Assembly (NCBI GenBank): GCA_016194585.1
Contig: JACQBG010000024.1
Location: 1-64,000, forward strand
Length of the DNA: 64,000 nt
Direction: 5' to 3'
Source of the DNA: Gemmatimonadota bacterium
Lineage (GTDB): Bacteria; Gemmatimonadota; Gemmatimonadetes; Gemmatimonadales; Gemmatimonadaceae
The notes under the pieces: model-generated
What the model saw: the letters and a program-made list of their open reading frames with translations, nothing else
Databases searched by the model: none
Told to the model about the DNA's origin: nothing
Position numbers and translations under genes: made by a program
Part shown: positions 34,266-42,578 of the stretch, piece by piece
Numbering within the stretch: position 1 is the stretch's first letter
Layout of the letters: each line of letters starts with the position of its first letter

Positions 34266-37200
34266 CTACTTCTTCGCCGGCTCCGCGTTGCGCAGCTTCG
34301 CGAGCTTCCCCTGCACGTCCCGCACCGCCGGCTGCAGCTCCGCGTCGGCGTTCTTCCACAGGTCGACGAACTGCGCGTAGTACGTCGCCGCGCGGTCGCG
34401 GTCGCCCTTCGCCTCGTAGAGTTCGCCGAGGCGCTTGAGCGACGGACCGAGGAACTGGGCATCGTTCTGGATCCGCCGGAGATGCTTGTCCTGCACGTAG
34501 CGTTCGTACACGGCGATCGCCGAGTCGGGCTTGCCGCCGAGGTCGTACGCCTGTGCGAGTTGCGGCCAGTCGCACGTCGTGCCGCACTGGAAGTCCATGT
34601 CGATGCTCCGGCCGCGGAACTTGGCGGCCGCCACGTCGAATTTCTTCTCGGCGAGCGCGATCGCACCTTCGATGTGCGCCCGCGTGTTGGTGTCGGGCAC
34701 GCTGCCGAGCGCCGCGTACGTCTTCGTGAAATCGGCGAGCGTCGCCTTGGCGGCGTCCAGGCGACCGACGATGAGCTGCGCGTCGACGAGATCGGTGAAC
34801 GGACGATCGATCGCGCCGATCGCGGCCACCGGATGGGCCTTGAGTACCTCGTCGAGCTGCCGCGCCGCGCCGGCCTTGTCCCCCTCCTTGTACCACGCCG
34901 CACGGACGACCGAGCCGAGCGCCAACGAGAGCGCGATCCCCGGTGCGCCGCCGTCGCGAGCGATCGCCACCGCCGACGCCGTCGCTCGCTCGCCGGCGGC
35001 CAGCCGCCCTCTCGCCAGCTCGACCTGCGCCAGCTCGTTCATCAGCGAGGACTTGTCGAACGGCGTCGCCGCGTCCGTGGCGCGGGCGGCCAACAGCTGC
35101 GCCGCCGAATCCGCCTGGCCGTTCGTCCACAACACGCCGCCAAGGACGAGCGTGAATCCCGGCCGCGACCGCGGAAGGCGGCGCGTGCCGTCGGCGATCA
35201 CCTTCTCCGCCTCGGCGAACTTCCCCTGATTCGCCAGCGATCGCGCCAGCCCCACCTGGCTCTGCCATGTGAGCGTGTCGAGCGCGATCGAGCGTCGGTG
35301 CAGCGCCTCCGCCTTGCTCCACTCGCCGCGCTGCTCGTAGCTGACGGCGAGGTTGATGAGCGCCGTCTGGTTGTCCGGCGCCAGCTCGAGCAACGCCTCG
35401 TATGCCGCGATCCCCTTGTTCACGTCGGGTCTCGGCCCGCTGGTGAAGTAGTAGCCCTCGAGCGACAACCGCTCCTCGTCCGACAGCCGCTCGCGGTGGT
35501 CGTACGCCCGCTGCAGCAGGGCGAACCCCTTCTCCGACTGCCCGCCCTCGTTGAGGTACGAGACCGAGAGCTTCCGGAGGGCCATCGCGAAGCTGGTGTC
35601 GAGCGCGACCGCCTCTTCGAGCAGCGCGCGGCCGCGCGCGACGTCGCCCCCGTCGTACGCGCGCTGCCCTTCCACGAACTTGCGGAGCGCCTCGAGCGAA
35701 CCGGTCGTGACCCGCTCGTACGGCAGCGTCGCGTGGATGTTGCGCAGCGACTCGCCCGCCCGCTCGCGCAGGTCGCGGGCGAGCTGGTCGATCGCCCCGA
35801 CGACGTCGTTCTCCGTCTTCGCCGACTCCTTGAACGAGGCAAGGACCTCGCCCGTCTGCGTCGCCACGAGGTTCGCCTGGATCACGCGGCTCCCCCCGAT
35901 GGCCAGCACTTCGCCGTCGACGATCGCCTTGATCCCCTCGCGCGTCGCCATCTCGCGCGCGCGGTTGAAATCGAGCCGCGTGCTGGCGTCGAGCTTCATC
36001 CGCCCGAGCATCTCGCGCACCTTCGCCGTCGGCACCACGGTCAACGCCTTCGACTGCGCCAGCTCGCCTCGCAGCGCCTCGGTCACCACGCCGCCCAGCC
36101 CCGTGTCGGCGGCCGGGCTCTTGAAGTCGCTCACCAGGATCGGATCGTTCGCCTTCAGCGCCCCCGCCGCGAACAGCGACCCGGCCGGGCCGATGCCGAG
36201 CGCGCGCAGCAACATCCACGCGCCCACGATCACCACGAACGCCCCCACCGACCACGCGCCGCCGATCGCCGTGCGGCGCCACGTCATCCACGGGCTCGCC
36301 TTGAGCGCGATCTGCGCCACCGTGCCATGCTGGGTCGGACGGCCGCCGGGAGTCAGCGTCGCCTGCATCCGCGCCAGCTTCGCCTGGTGATGCACCAGTC
36401 CCGTGAACAGGATCACCGGCAGCCCGAGCGCCATCACGATGAGCGAGCCCGGGAACACCCAGTCGGGCAACCCGATCACGATGATCGCCGCGCGGCTCAG
36501 GATCGCCACCGCGATGAAGCTCACCGCGTAGATGGCGAGCGCCTTGCCCAGGTTGCGCCGCGTCGCCAGCGCGACGACCGGCGTCGCGTCGTGGCCGCCG
36601 CTGCTCGAGACGGCGTCGAGCGCGTGCAGGATCTCGGCCGCACTCTGAGGCCGACGGTCGGGCTCCTTCTCGAGACACTGCATCACCAGCGCCGCGAGCG
36701 CGGGCGGCGTCTCCGGACGATGCTCGGCGATGTGTTCCGGTTTCTCCGACAGGTGGGCGATGAACAGCTTCGCCGGCGGGCGGTCCCCGAACGGCGTGCG
36801 TCCGCTCAGCAGCTCGTACGCCATGCAGCCGAACGCGTAGATGTCGGCCCGATGATCGGTGTTCGCATCGCCCGACGCCTGCTCCGGCGCGATGTACGAC
36901 GGCGTGCCGATGCTCGTCCCCGCCGACGTCAGCGTGCCGCCCGGCACCGACGTCCGAGACGCCGAGATGGCCTTGGCGATGCCGAAGTCGGTGACCGTCG
37001 CCGAACTCCCCGCCATGAGCACGTTGTCGGGCTTGATGTCGCGATGCACCACGCCTTGCCCGTGCGCGTACTCGAGTGCGCGACCGACGTCGCGGAGGAT
37101 CGTCGTGACGTCGCGCAGGGGGAGTGCGCCATCCTTCGCGAGGCGCAGGCGCAGCGACTCCCCCTCGACGAACGGCATGGTGTAATAGGGCAGACCATCC

Positions 37201-37454
37201 ACCGCACCGGCCGAGTGCACCGGCACCACGTGCGGATGCTGCAGCCGCGCCGCGACCTGGATCTCGCGGTTGAAACGCTCGATGCTGATGCCGGCGGCCA
37301 ACTCGGGGGAGAGGACCTTCAGCGCGACCGTACGGCCGAGCGCCGTCTCCCGGGCGACGAACACGCGGGACATCCCCCCGCCGCCGAGTTCTCGCTCGAG
37401 AACGTAGGCGTCGCCCAGGGCGGCCTGGATCCGATCACGCAGACCAGCGTCCAT
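34266..37454 (-). CDS. Transmembrane Ser/Thr protein kinase with C-terminal TPR sensor region
   Basis: A 1062-residue PknB-type kinase. The catalytic domain (about 17-280) has the glycine loop GGGGMSRVFVA, Lys46 in VALKVL, HRDIKPDN (Asp139), DFG (156-158), GTPSYIAPEQ and the conserved Arg in DRRP. Three hydrophobic segments follow (about 305-328, 333-353, 400-423). The C-terminal half resembles the TolB-like/TPR region common in such kinases (ILVSDFKSPAADTGLGGVVTEALR, then helical repeats from about 560 to 1060). The usual reading is a membrane kinase with an extracytoplasmic or cytoplasmic protein-binding TPR array. A TGTACATT extended -10-like element lies upstream near 37515. Targets are unknown. 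Confidence 0.93.
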   Translation of the reverse strand: MDAGLRDRIQAALGDAYVLERELGGGGMSRVFVARETALGRTVALKVLSPELAAGISIERFNREIQVAARLQHPHVVPVHSAGAVDGLPYYTMPFVEGESLRLRLAKDGALPLRDVTTILRDVGRALEYAHGQGVVHRDIKPDNVLMAGSSATVTDFGIAKAISASRTSVPGGTLTSAGTSIGTPSYIAPEQASGDANTDHRADIYAFGCMAYELLSGRTPFGDRPPAKLFIAHLSEKPEHIAEHRPETPPALAALVMQCLEKEPDRRPQSAAEILHALDAVSSSGGHDATPVVALATRRNLGKALAIYAVSFIAVAILSRAAIIVIGLPDWVFPGSLIVMALGLPVILFTGLVHHQAKLARMQATLTPGGRPTQHGTVAQIALKASPWMTWRRTAIGGAWSVGAFVVIVGAWMLLRALGIGPAGSLFAAGALKANDPILVSDFKSPAADTGLGGVVTEALRGELAQSKALTVVPTAKVREMLGRMKLDASTRLDFNRAREMATREGIKAIVDGEVLAIGGSRVIQANLVATQTGEVLASFKESAKTENDVVGAIDQLARDLRERAGESLRNIHATLPYERVTTGSLEALRKFVEGQRAYDGGDVARGRALLEEAVALDTSFAMALRKLSVSYLNEGGQSEKGFALLQRAYDHRERLSDEERLSLEGYYFTSGPRPDVNKGIAAYEALLELAPDNQTALINLAVSYEQRGEWSKAEALHRRSIALDTLTWQSQVGLARSLANQGKFAEAEKVIADGTRRLPRSRPGFTLVLGGVLWTNGQADSAAQLLAARATDAATPFDKSSLMNELAQVELARGRLAAGERATASAVAIARDGGAPGIALSLALGSVVRAAWYKEGDKAGAARQLDEVLKAHPVAAIGAIDRPFTDLVDAQLIVGRLDAAKATLADFTKTYAALGSVPDTNTRAHIEGAIALAEKKFDVAAAKFRGRSIDMDFQCGTTCDWPQLAQAYDLGGKPDSAIAVYERYVQDKHLRRIQNDAQFLGPSLKRLGELYEAKGDRDRAATYYAQFVDLWKNADAELQPAVRDVQGKLAKLRNAEPAKK

Positions 37455-37567
37455 CAGGAGCGCCTCGACTTGCCGTGGGGAAGACGTCGGTGGGACGGGG
37501 GCACGCTCGGAGAATGTACAGACCGCCCCCGAAGGTGGCCACCGTTCAGCCGGTTAGCGCTCCGCCT

Positions 37568-38971
37568 TCAGGGCGCGTCCTTCTCCCCGCCGATCGACGG
37601 CAGCGGCGTCCCCCGGTACACCGAGAGCGCGTTCCCCACGTCGAGATGCCACACCACGGTGCCCGCCGGCGTCACCTCATAGCCACTGATCGGACCGCTC
37701 GCGATCTGGTCGGCGAACGGCCCGTTCGCCGTGCCGAAGAAGAGCACGGTATTGCCGTTCGCGAGACGCTGCGCGGTGCCGAGATACGGGGCGAAGATCG
37801 CCGCCGCGGGCCGGAACTCCCACGCCGTCGTCGCCCGGTGCGCGACCGTGTCGAGCTGCAGCTCGAGCCCGCGCGTGTACTTCGCGCCGTCCTGCCGGGC
37901 ACGCCCGTTGTCGAACATCAGCACGTGTCCCTCGGCCGGCTCCGTCACCGAGTGCTGGCCGCTGAACACCGTGCCCGTGTCCAGCGCGAAGTCGCTCCGC
38001 GCGCCGCCGAGGCGCCATTCGACTCGCGAGAAGTCCGGGGCGATCGAGACGACCTGACTGAGGAAGTTGAACGAGATGAGGACGTTGCCGTGCGGCCCCA
38101 TCGACAGCGAGTTCCCGTGCAGCCAGTCGCCGTCGTAGCTCAGGTCCCCCCAGTCGGTGGACGGGTCGAGCCAGTCCCAGGCGCTCCAGCGTTTCTGGAG
38201 CGCACCGCTCTCCGGCGCCCACTCCCAGATCGCCTCGCCGGCGATCGACGCGCCGTTCGACGCGACCCGCTCGTCGTGTGCGATGAACAGCAGCGTGTTC
38301 GACGGCGTCGCGATCACGTCATGGTGCGGGATGATCCCCGTCGCGTCGCTCTCCATCGTGTGCACCACGTCGCCGTTCGGCGTGACCTCGCGGAGTCCGT
38401 GGCCGAGGTCGTTGAGGATGAAGTTCCCATTCGCGCGGCGGGTGCTGCCCTGCGGCACCCCCTCCGTGCGGTAGTACCACACGACCTCGCCGCGCGTATC
38501 GATGGCGACGAAGCCGTTGAATCCATCGGTGCCGCGCACCTCGAGCATCAGCAGCGGGTCGGTCGCGCTCCCGGTCGCGTCGAAGCGCATGTTCGCGAGG
38601 TCGGCCGGGAGCGCGGGCGTTGTGAACTGGCCGGCGGTCGCCGGCCCGGCCCGGCCGTCGGCCGTGAGCGCGCTCGCCGCGAACTGGTAGGTCCGGCCGT
38701 GGGCGAGGCGCGTGAGGACCACCTCGCTGTCGGACGGCGACAGCGACGCCACGACCTCGAGCGGAGCGTCCCCTTCGTTGGTCCAGTAACGCACCTGCAC
38801 GCGCGTCGCCGCGGAGACCCCGATATCAAGGCGCGCCCCGATCGCGACACTGTCCACCACCACGTGGTCGAGCGCGCTCGGCAGCGGAAGTGCGGTCGGT
38901 TCCTTGAGCCGGCCGCAGGCGGCGAGCCAGAGGAGCGGAACGATCGAACGACGGGCGATGGCGCGCACGGT
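37568..38971 (-). CDS. Arylsulfotransferase (ASST) family lipoprotein
   Basis: A 467-residue exported protein. Starting at the GTG at 38971 gives an ideal lipoprotein signal, MRAIARRSIVPLLWLAAC (Cys18/19), so that start was preferred over longer ones. A fibronectin-III-like domain follows (VQVRYWTNEGDAPLEVV, GRTYQFAASALTADG). The beta-propeller ASST domain contains FNGFVAIDTRGEVVWYYRT, GNFILNDLGHGLREVTPNG, IPHHDVIATPSNTLLF and FSGQHSVTEPAEGHVLMFDNG. The HHD and QHS histidines correspond to the active-site His cluster of bacterial AssT, which moves sulfate between phenolic compounds without PAPS. No dsbL/dsbI partner is adjacent. It lies upstream of the kinase gene. Confidence 0.85.
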   Translation of the reverse strand, partial: TVRAIARRSIVPLLWLAACGRLKEPTALPLPSALDHVVVDSVAIGARLDIGVSAATRVQVRYWTNEGDAPLEVVASLSPSDSEVVLTRLAHGRTYQFAASALTADGRAGPATAGQFTTPALPADLANMRFDATGSATDPLLMLEVRGTDGFNGFVAIDTRGEVVWYYRTEGVPQGSTRRANGNFILNDLGHGLREVTPNGDVVHTMESDATGIIPHHDVIATPSNTLLFIAHDERVASNGASIAGEAIWEWAPESGALQKRWSAWDWLDPSTDWGDLSYDGDWLHGNSLSMGPHGNVLISFNFLSQVVSIAPDFSRVEWRLGGARSDFALDTGTVFSGQHSVTEPAEGHVLMFDNGRARQDGAKYTRGLELQLDTVAHRATTAWEFRPAAAIFAPYLGTAQRLANGNTVLFFGTANGPFADQIASGPISGYEVTPAGTVVWHLDVGNALSVYRGTPLPSIGGEKDAP

Positions 38972-39143
38972 TTGGATCAGGGGGATGTGACGGAACACGC
39001 GCCACGGGACGGTCCGCGTCGTCGCACGGAGGGTCCTTCCGAACGTCTCGGCACGTCCTCCGGTAGACGCCCCGCTGCCACGCGCGTTAAGGCGCGGCGA
39101 TCGCGCGCGAAGCCGTCCGGATTTGGGTGCGCAGAAGCGGCGA

Positions 39144-39177
39144 ACGCCGCCCGGGAGCGGATGCTCTCGGGCGGCGT
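39144..39177 (-). terminator. Strong hairpin downstream of the 39212-39775 lipoprotein gene
   Basis: A 15-bp stem (39144-39158 with 39163-39177) with one G-T wobble, a GGAT loop and a GGGCGG core. On the minus strand it begins about 35 nt after the stop at 39212. A modest pyrimidine stretch (TTCGCC, GCTTCT) follows but no clear T-run. Confidence 0.55.
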
Positions 39178-39211
39178 GTCGTCGACCTCGAACTTCCAAA
39201 CGGCGCGGGCG

Positions 39212-39775
39212 CTAGTTGCCGTAGCCGGCCGGGGTGAGCTTGGTCCACCAGACGTGCGCGCCCGCCTCGGTCCCCTGGTCCATGAGCACCTCGAACGCGC
39301 CCCAGATGCAGGAGCCACCGTTCGTGGAAACGACGCCGCCGGACGCGACGCACCCGGCATCCCACCGCGTCTTGAAGTGCTCGCTGAACGCGGTGCCGTC
39401 CAGATAGTGGCCGCGAGTCTCGTTGTCGAGGTACGCGTCGTACGGGCCGTCGTTCCACGAGGTCGCGTTACCGCGGTCCCACTCCTCGTTCCACTTCATG
39501 ATGAGCGTCGTCGAGCCGTCCACGCCGCCGCAGTCCGGCGCCGCGCCGCGTGCCGCGCAGTAGCCGGCGAACGTCCCGTTGAACAGGTGCGCGCAGCGAT
39601 TGTAGCCGTACTGATCGAAGCCCTGATTCGCCGAGTTGCCGTTCGCGAGCTGGCAGCTTCCACCGCCTTTCGCACTCGCGCTCGATGCGAGCGGAACCAG
39701 CTGTTCGCGAGACTCGGTCGGCGCGGTGCCGCACGCCGCGAGGACGATCGGAATGACGAAGAGCAGACGTTTCAT
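39212..39775 (-). CDS. Conserved exported lipoprotein, function unknown
   Basis: A 187-residue protein with a lipobox signal (LLFVIPIVLAACG, Cys15). The mature part has a characteristic stretch GFDQYGYNRCAHLFNGTFAG, then LIMKWNEEWDRGN and CIWGAFEVLMDQGT, and ends HVWWTKLTPAGYGN. I recall similar DQYGYNxxAxxFNGT proteins from other environmental bacteria, always annotated as hypothetical. Six Cys in the mature part could form disulfides, consistent with an extracytoplasmic location. No enzymatic motif is evident. It has its own downstream hairpin and no operon partner. Confidence 0.75.
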   Translation of the reverse strand: MKRLLFVIPIVLAACGTAPTESREQLVPLASSASAKGGGSCQLANGNSANQGFDQYGYNRCAHLFNGTFAGYCAARGAAPDCGGVDGSTTLIMKWNEEWDRGNATSWNDGPYDAYLDNETRGHYLDGTAFSEHFKTRWDAGCVASGGVVSTNGGSCIWGAFEVLMDQGTEAGAHVWWTKLTPAGYGN

Positions 39776-39936
39776 GGTGACTTCCGAGCGAAAGGTGAGA
39801 ACGATCGCTGCTGCCGGGGCGGGAAGCCGCGCGGATGCGCGCGGGCCCGCTTCGGCGAGTCCAATGCTGTGGCCGGCGCGTCAGAGTTGCGTCTATTTGG
39901 CGCGCGACGCCGGGCGTAACCCGTGCAAGCTGCGGC

Positions 39937-40506
39937 TCAGCCTGCCTTGACGAACCGCAGCGCCGCCGAGTCGATGCAGTAGCGGAGCCCCGTCGGCGCC
40001 GGCCCGTCATCGAAGAGGTCGCCAAGGTGCGCATCGCAACGATGGCATGTCACCTCGGTGGCCTCGGCACCGGGGTTGAGCGCGCGCGGACCGACCACGT
40101 TCTCCTTCGCGATCGGCTCCGTGAAGCTCGGCCAGCCCGTGCCCGAGTCGAACTTGTGCGCCGAGCGGAACAGCGCGGTACCACAGCACACGCAACGGAA
40201 GATCCCCGTCGCATGGAGGTTCCAGTAGGCGCCGGTGAAAGGACGCTCCGTGTCGGCGAGGCGCGTCACGGCGAAGGCGAGCGGCGTGAGTGTCCGACGC
40301 CACTCGGCCTCCGTCTTCACGACCTTCGGGACGTGGACCCGGCCAACACGCTCCCCCATGTCGTTGAAGTCGATGATGTATACGTCCCAGCCGTCTGCCG
40401 CGCGGTGCGGGACCGGGAACAGGTTGGGAAATCCCGTCGCGATCGTCACCGCGGCGAGGAACTCCCGCCGGCTGAACTGCGTCGTGCGCCCACGCTCGCT
40501 CATCAT
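39937..40506 (-). CDS. msrB: Tat-exported methionine-R-sulfoxide reductase (MsrB)
   Basis: A 189-residue MsrB with an N-terminal twin-arginine signal (FSRREFLAAVTIATG), so it acts outside the cytoplasm, repairing methionine-R-sulfoxide in exported proteins. The two zinc-binding CxxC pairs are present (Cys105/108 in CVCCG and Cys154/157 in CHRCD), as are FDSGTGWPSF and the catalytic Cys177 in RYCIDSAALRF (most MsrBs have RYCxNSA; here Asp replaces Asn). Starting at the first of two adjacent ATGs retains the Tat signal. The gene is divergent from the FMN dehydrogenase gene. An electron donor such as a membrane thiol carrier is not encoded nearby. Confidence 0.93.
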   Translation of the reverse strand: MMSERGRTTQFSRREFLAAVTIATGFPNLFPVPHRAADGWDVYIIDFNDMGERVGRVHVPKVVKTEAEWRRTLTPLAFAVTRLADTERPFTGAYWNLHATGIFRCVCCGTALFRSAHKFDSGTGWPSFTEPIAKENVVGPRALNPGAEATEVTCHRCDAHLGDLFDDGPAPTGLRYCIDSAALRFVKAG

Positions 40507-40670
40507 GACAGCGCATACCCGGTCGTTCGCTCGGTTGTGACGCGCGTGACGTGCATCACACCTTGACCCCACCCCTGCAGGGCCGCGAGCCGCCGGCGGC
40601 CACTGATTGACATCGCCCTCCATCCAGCGGAGACTCCCTGCGCCACCCACGCCTGCGCCGGACGCCATCC

Positions 40671-41822
40671 ATGACCGTCATCACCGACATCGAAGACCTC
40701 CGCCGTCTCGCGCAGAAGCGCGTGCCGCGCATGTTCTACGATTACGCCGACTCGGGGAGCTGGACCGAGTCCACCTACCGCGCCAATCAGAGCGACTTCG
40801 CGTCCATCAAGCTCCGCCAGCGCGTGCTGGTCGACATCGAGCACCGCACCACCGCGACGCGCATGGTCGCCGTCGACGTCGCGATGCCCGTCGCCCTCGC
40901 CCCCACCGGACTCACCGGCATGCTGCACGCCGACGGCGAGATCCTCGCCGCGCGCGCCGCCGAGAAGTTCGGCGTGCCGTTCACGCTGAGCACGATGAGC
41001 ATCTGCTCCATCGAGGACGTCGCGGCGCACACGAAGGCGCCCTTCTGGTTCCAGCTCTACGTGATGCGCGACCGCGGCTTCATCGAGCGCCTCATCGAGC
41101 GCGCCAAGGCCGCCCGCTGCGGCGCGCTCGTGCTCACCGTCGACCTGCAGATCCTCGGCCAGCGGCACAAGGACCTCCGGAACGGACTGTCCACCCCTCC
41201 GAAGCCCACGCTCCGCAACATCGTCGACATGCTGACGAAGCCACGGTGGGGCCTCGGCATGCTCGGCACGAAGCGCCGGCGGTTCGGTAACATCGTCGGC
41301 CACGTCGCCGGCGTCGGAGACATGACGTCGCTCGCCGAATGGTCGTCGAGCCAGCTCGACCCGCGGCTCAGCTGGGCCGACGTCGAGTGGATCAAGCGGC
41401 GCTGGGGCGGCAAGCTCATCCTCAAGGGGATCCAGGACGTCGAGGACGCGCGGCTGGCCGTCGAGTCGGGCGCCGACGCGCTGATCGTGAGCAATCACGG
41501 CGGCCGTCAGCTCGACGGCGCGGAGTCGAGCATCCGCGCCCTGCCGGCGATCGTCGACGCCGTCGGGTCGCGCATCGAAGTGCACATGGATGGCGGCATC
41601 CGTTCGGGACAGGACGTCCTCAAGGCGTGGGCGCTCGGCGCGCGCGGCACGTACATCGGCCGGGCGTTCAACTACGGCGTCGGCGCGATGGGCGAGGCCG
41701 GCGTGACGAAGGCCCTGGAGATCATCCACCGCGAACTCGATCTGACCATGGCCTTTTGTGGGCGCACCGCCATCGAGCAGGTCGACCGGTCGGTACTCGT
41801 TCCCGGGACCTATCACGGGTGA
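40671..41822 (+). CDS. lldD: FMN-dependent alpha-hydroxy-acid dehydrogenase (LldD-type)
   Basis: A 383-residue TIM-barrel flavoenzyme that oxidises an alpha-hydroxy acid, most likely L-lactate, to the keto acid and passes electrons to the respiratory chain. Family motifs: RMFYDYADSGSWTE near the N-terminus, PVALAPTGLTGMLHADGE, FWFQLYVMRDRG, TVDLQILGQRHKDLRNG, Lys252 in LILKGI, the catalytic His276 in SNHGGRQLDGA, and GGIRSGQDVLKAWALGA for FMN phosphate binding. Full length for LldD. No lactate permease or lutABC genes are beside it. The intergenic space to msrB is about 165 nt. Confidence 0.93.
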   Translation: MTVITDIEDLRRLAQKRVPRMFYDYADSGSWTESTYRANQSDFASIKLRQRVLVDIEHRTTATRMVAVDVAMPVALAPTGLTGMLHADGEILAARAAEKFGVPFTLSTMSICSIEDVAAHTKAPFWFQLYVMRDRGFIERLIERAKAARCGALVLTVDLQILGQRHKDLRNGLSTPPKPTLRNIVDMLTKPRWGLGMLGTKRRRFGNIVGHVAGVGDMTSLAEWSSSQLDPRLSWADVEWIKRRWGGKLILKGIQDVEDARLAVESGADALIVSNHGGRQLDGAESSIRALPAIVDAVGSRIEVHMDGGIRSGQDVLKAWALGARGTYIGRAFNYGVGAMGEAGVTKALEIIHRELDLTMAFCGRTAIEQVDRSVLVPGTYHG

Positions 41823-41914
41823 AGATGCCCGATCGCTGTAACGAGTCAGTACACCGTCAGACCTTGCTTGGAATCACGTAACGCAGCGCACATCGAGGAG
41901 TGTTACGTTGGGGG

Positions 41915-41920
41915 TATCCT
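41915..41920 (+). promoter_or_regulatory. TATCCT -10-like element upstream of the Ig-like lipoprotein gene
   Basis: TATCCT, 28 nt before the ATG at 41948, followed by a clear GGAGG. No -35 consensus is seen. Confidence 0.3.
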
Positions 41921-41947
41921 GTGTGCGACTCTTCCCCCGGAGGCGGC

Positions 41948-42475
41948 ATGCGCAGTTCGATGAACCGTAACCTTCTCGTAGTCGCTGGCACCGCCTTGTT
42001 GCTGGCGGCTTGTGGCGAGCGCCCCACTGCACCGAATGCTCAGGTGGCGACGGTCGGCGGCAAGCTCTCGCACGTGACGGTCGCACCGCTCACTTCGCTG
42101 TCACCGGCCACGGCCACGGTGGCGTCGGGCGGCACGCAGCAGTACACGGCGCTCAACTCGAACGCGGCCGCGATGGACCCGACCGCGCTCACGTGGGCAG
42201 TGAGCGGGGGCGGCACGATCGACGGCAACGGCCTGTTCACCGCGGGTTCGTCGGCCGGCACCTTTACGGTGTCCGCGACTGACGTTGTCGCCTCCATCAC
42301 CGTCACCGCGTCCGTCACCGTGACGGTCTCCACGCCGACGACGTGCAAGTCGGACGACGACAAGAAGGAGTGCGAGAAGGAACGTGACCACGAAGGTAAG
42401 GGTCACGGCGACAAGCACGGCAAGGGCGATAAGCACGACAAGGGCGACAAGCACGACTCGGGCCACGACGGCTGA
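41948..42475 (+). CDS. Lipoprotein with BIG2-like Ig domain and His/Asp/Lys-rich tail
   Basis: A 175-residue protein. The start at 41948 has GGAGG 5 nt upstream. The signal ends in a lipobox (LLLAAC). A single bacterial Ig-like domain follows (SPATATVASGGTQQYTA, ALTWAVSGGGTIDGNGLFTAG, GTFTVSATDVVASIT), as in BIG2 repeats. The last 40 residues are extremely charged, with KGDKHDKGDKHD repeats and two Cys just before them. Such a tail could bind divalent metals or polyanions. It has its own promoter-like element and a strong terminator, so it is a single-gene unit. The function of the tail is inference. Confidence 0.8.
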   Translation: MRSSMNRNLLVVAGTALLLAACGERPTAPNAQVATVGGKLSHVTVAPLTSLSPATATVASGGTQQYTALNSNAAAMDPTALTWAVSGGGTIDGNGLFTAGSSAGTFTVSATDVVASITVTASVTVTVSTPTTCKSDDDKKECEKERDHEGKGHGDKHGKGDKHDKGDKHDSGHDG

Positions 42476-42511
42476 TCCGCCGCCCGCCTCCTCGCCTCAG
42501 CACTGAACACA

Positions 42512-42541
42512 AGAACGCCACCGCAGTTGCGGTGGCGTTCT
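42512..42541 (+). terminator. Rho-independent terminator of the Ig-like lipoprotein gene
   Basis: AGAACGCCACCGCA pairs perfectly with TGCGGTGGCGTTCT (14 bp, tight loop), followed by CTTTTCCTC. It begins 36 nt after the stop codon and could also terminate the convergent gene ending at 42579. Confidence 0.85.
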
Positions 42542-42578
42542 CTTTTCCTCTGTCCTCGCCACTGTCGAGCCCCACCGC

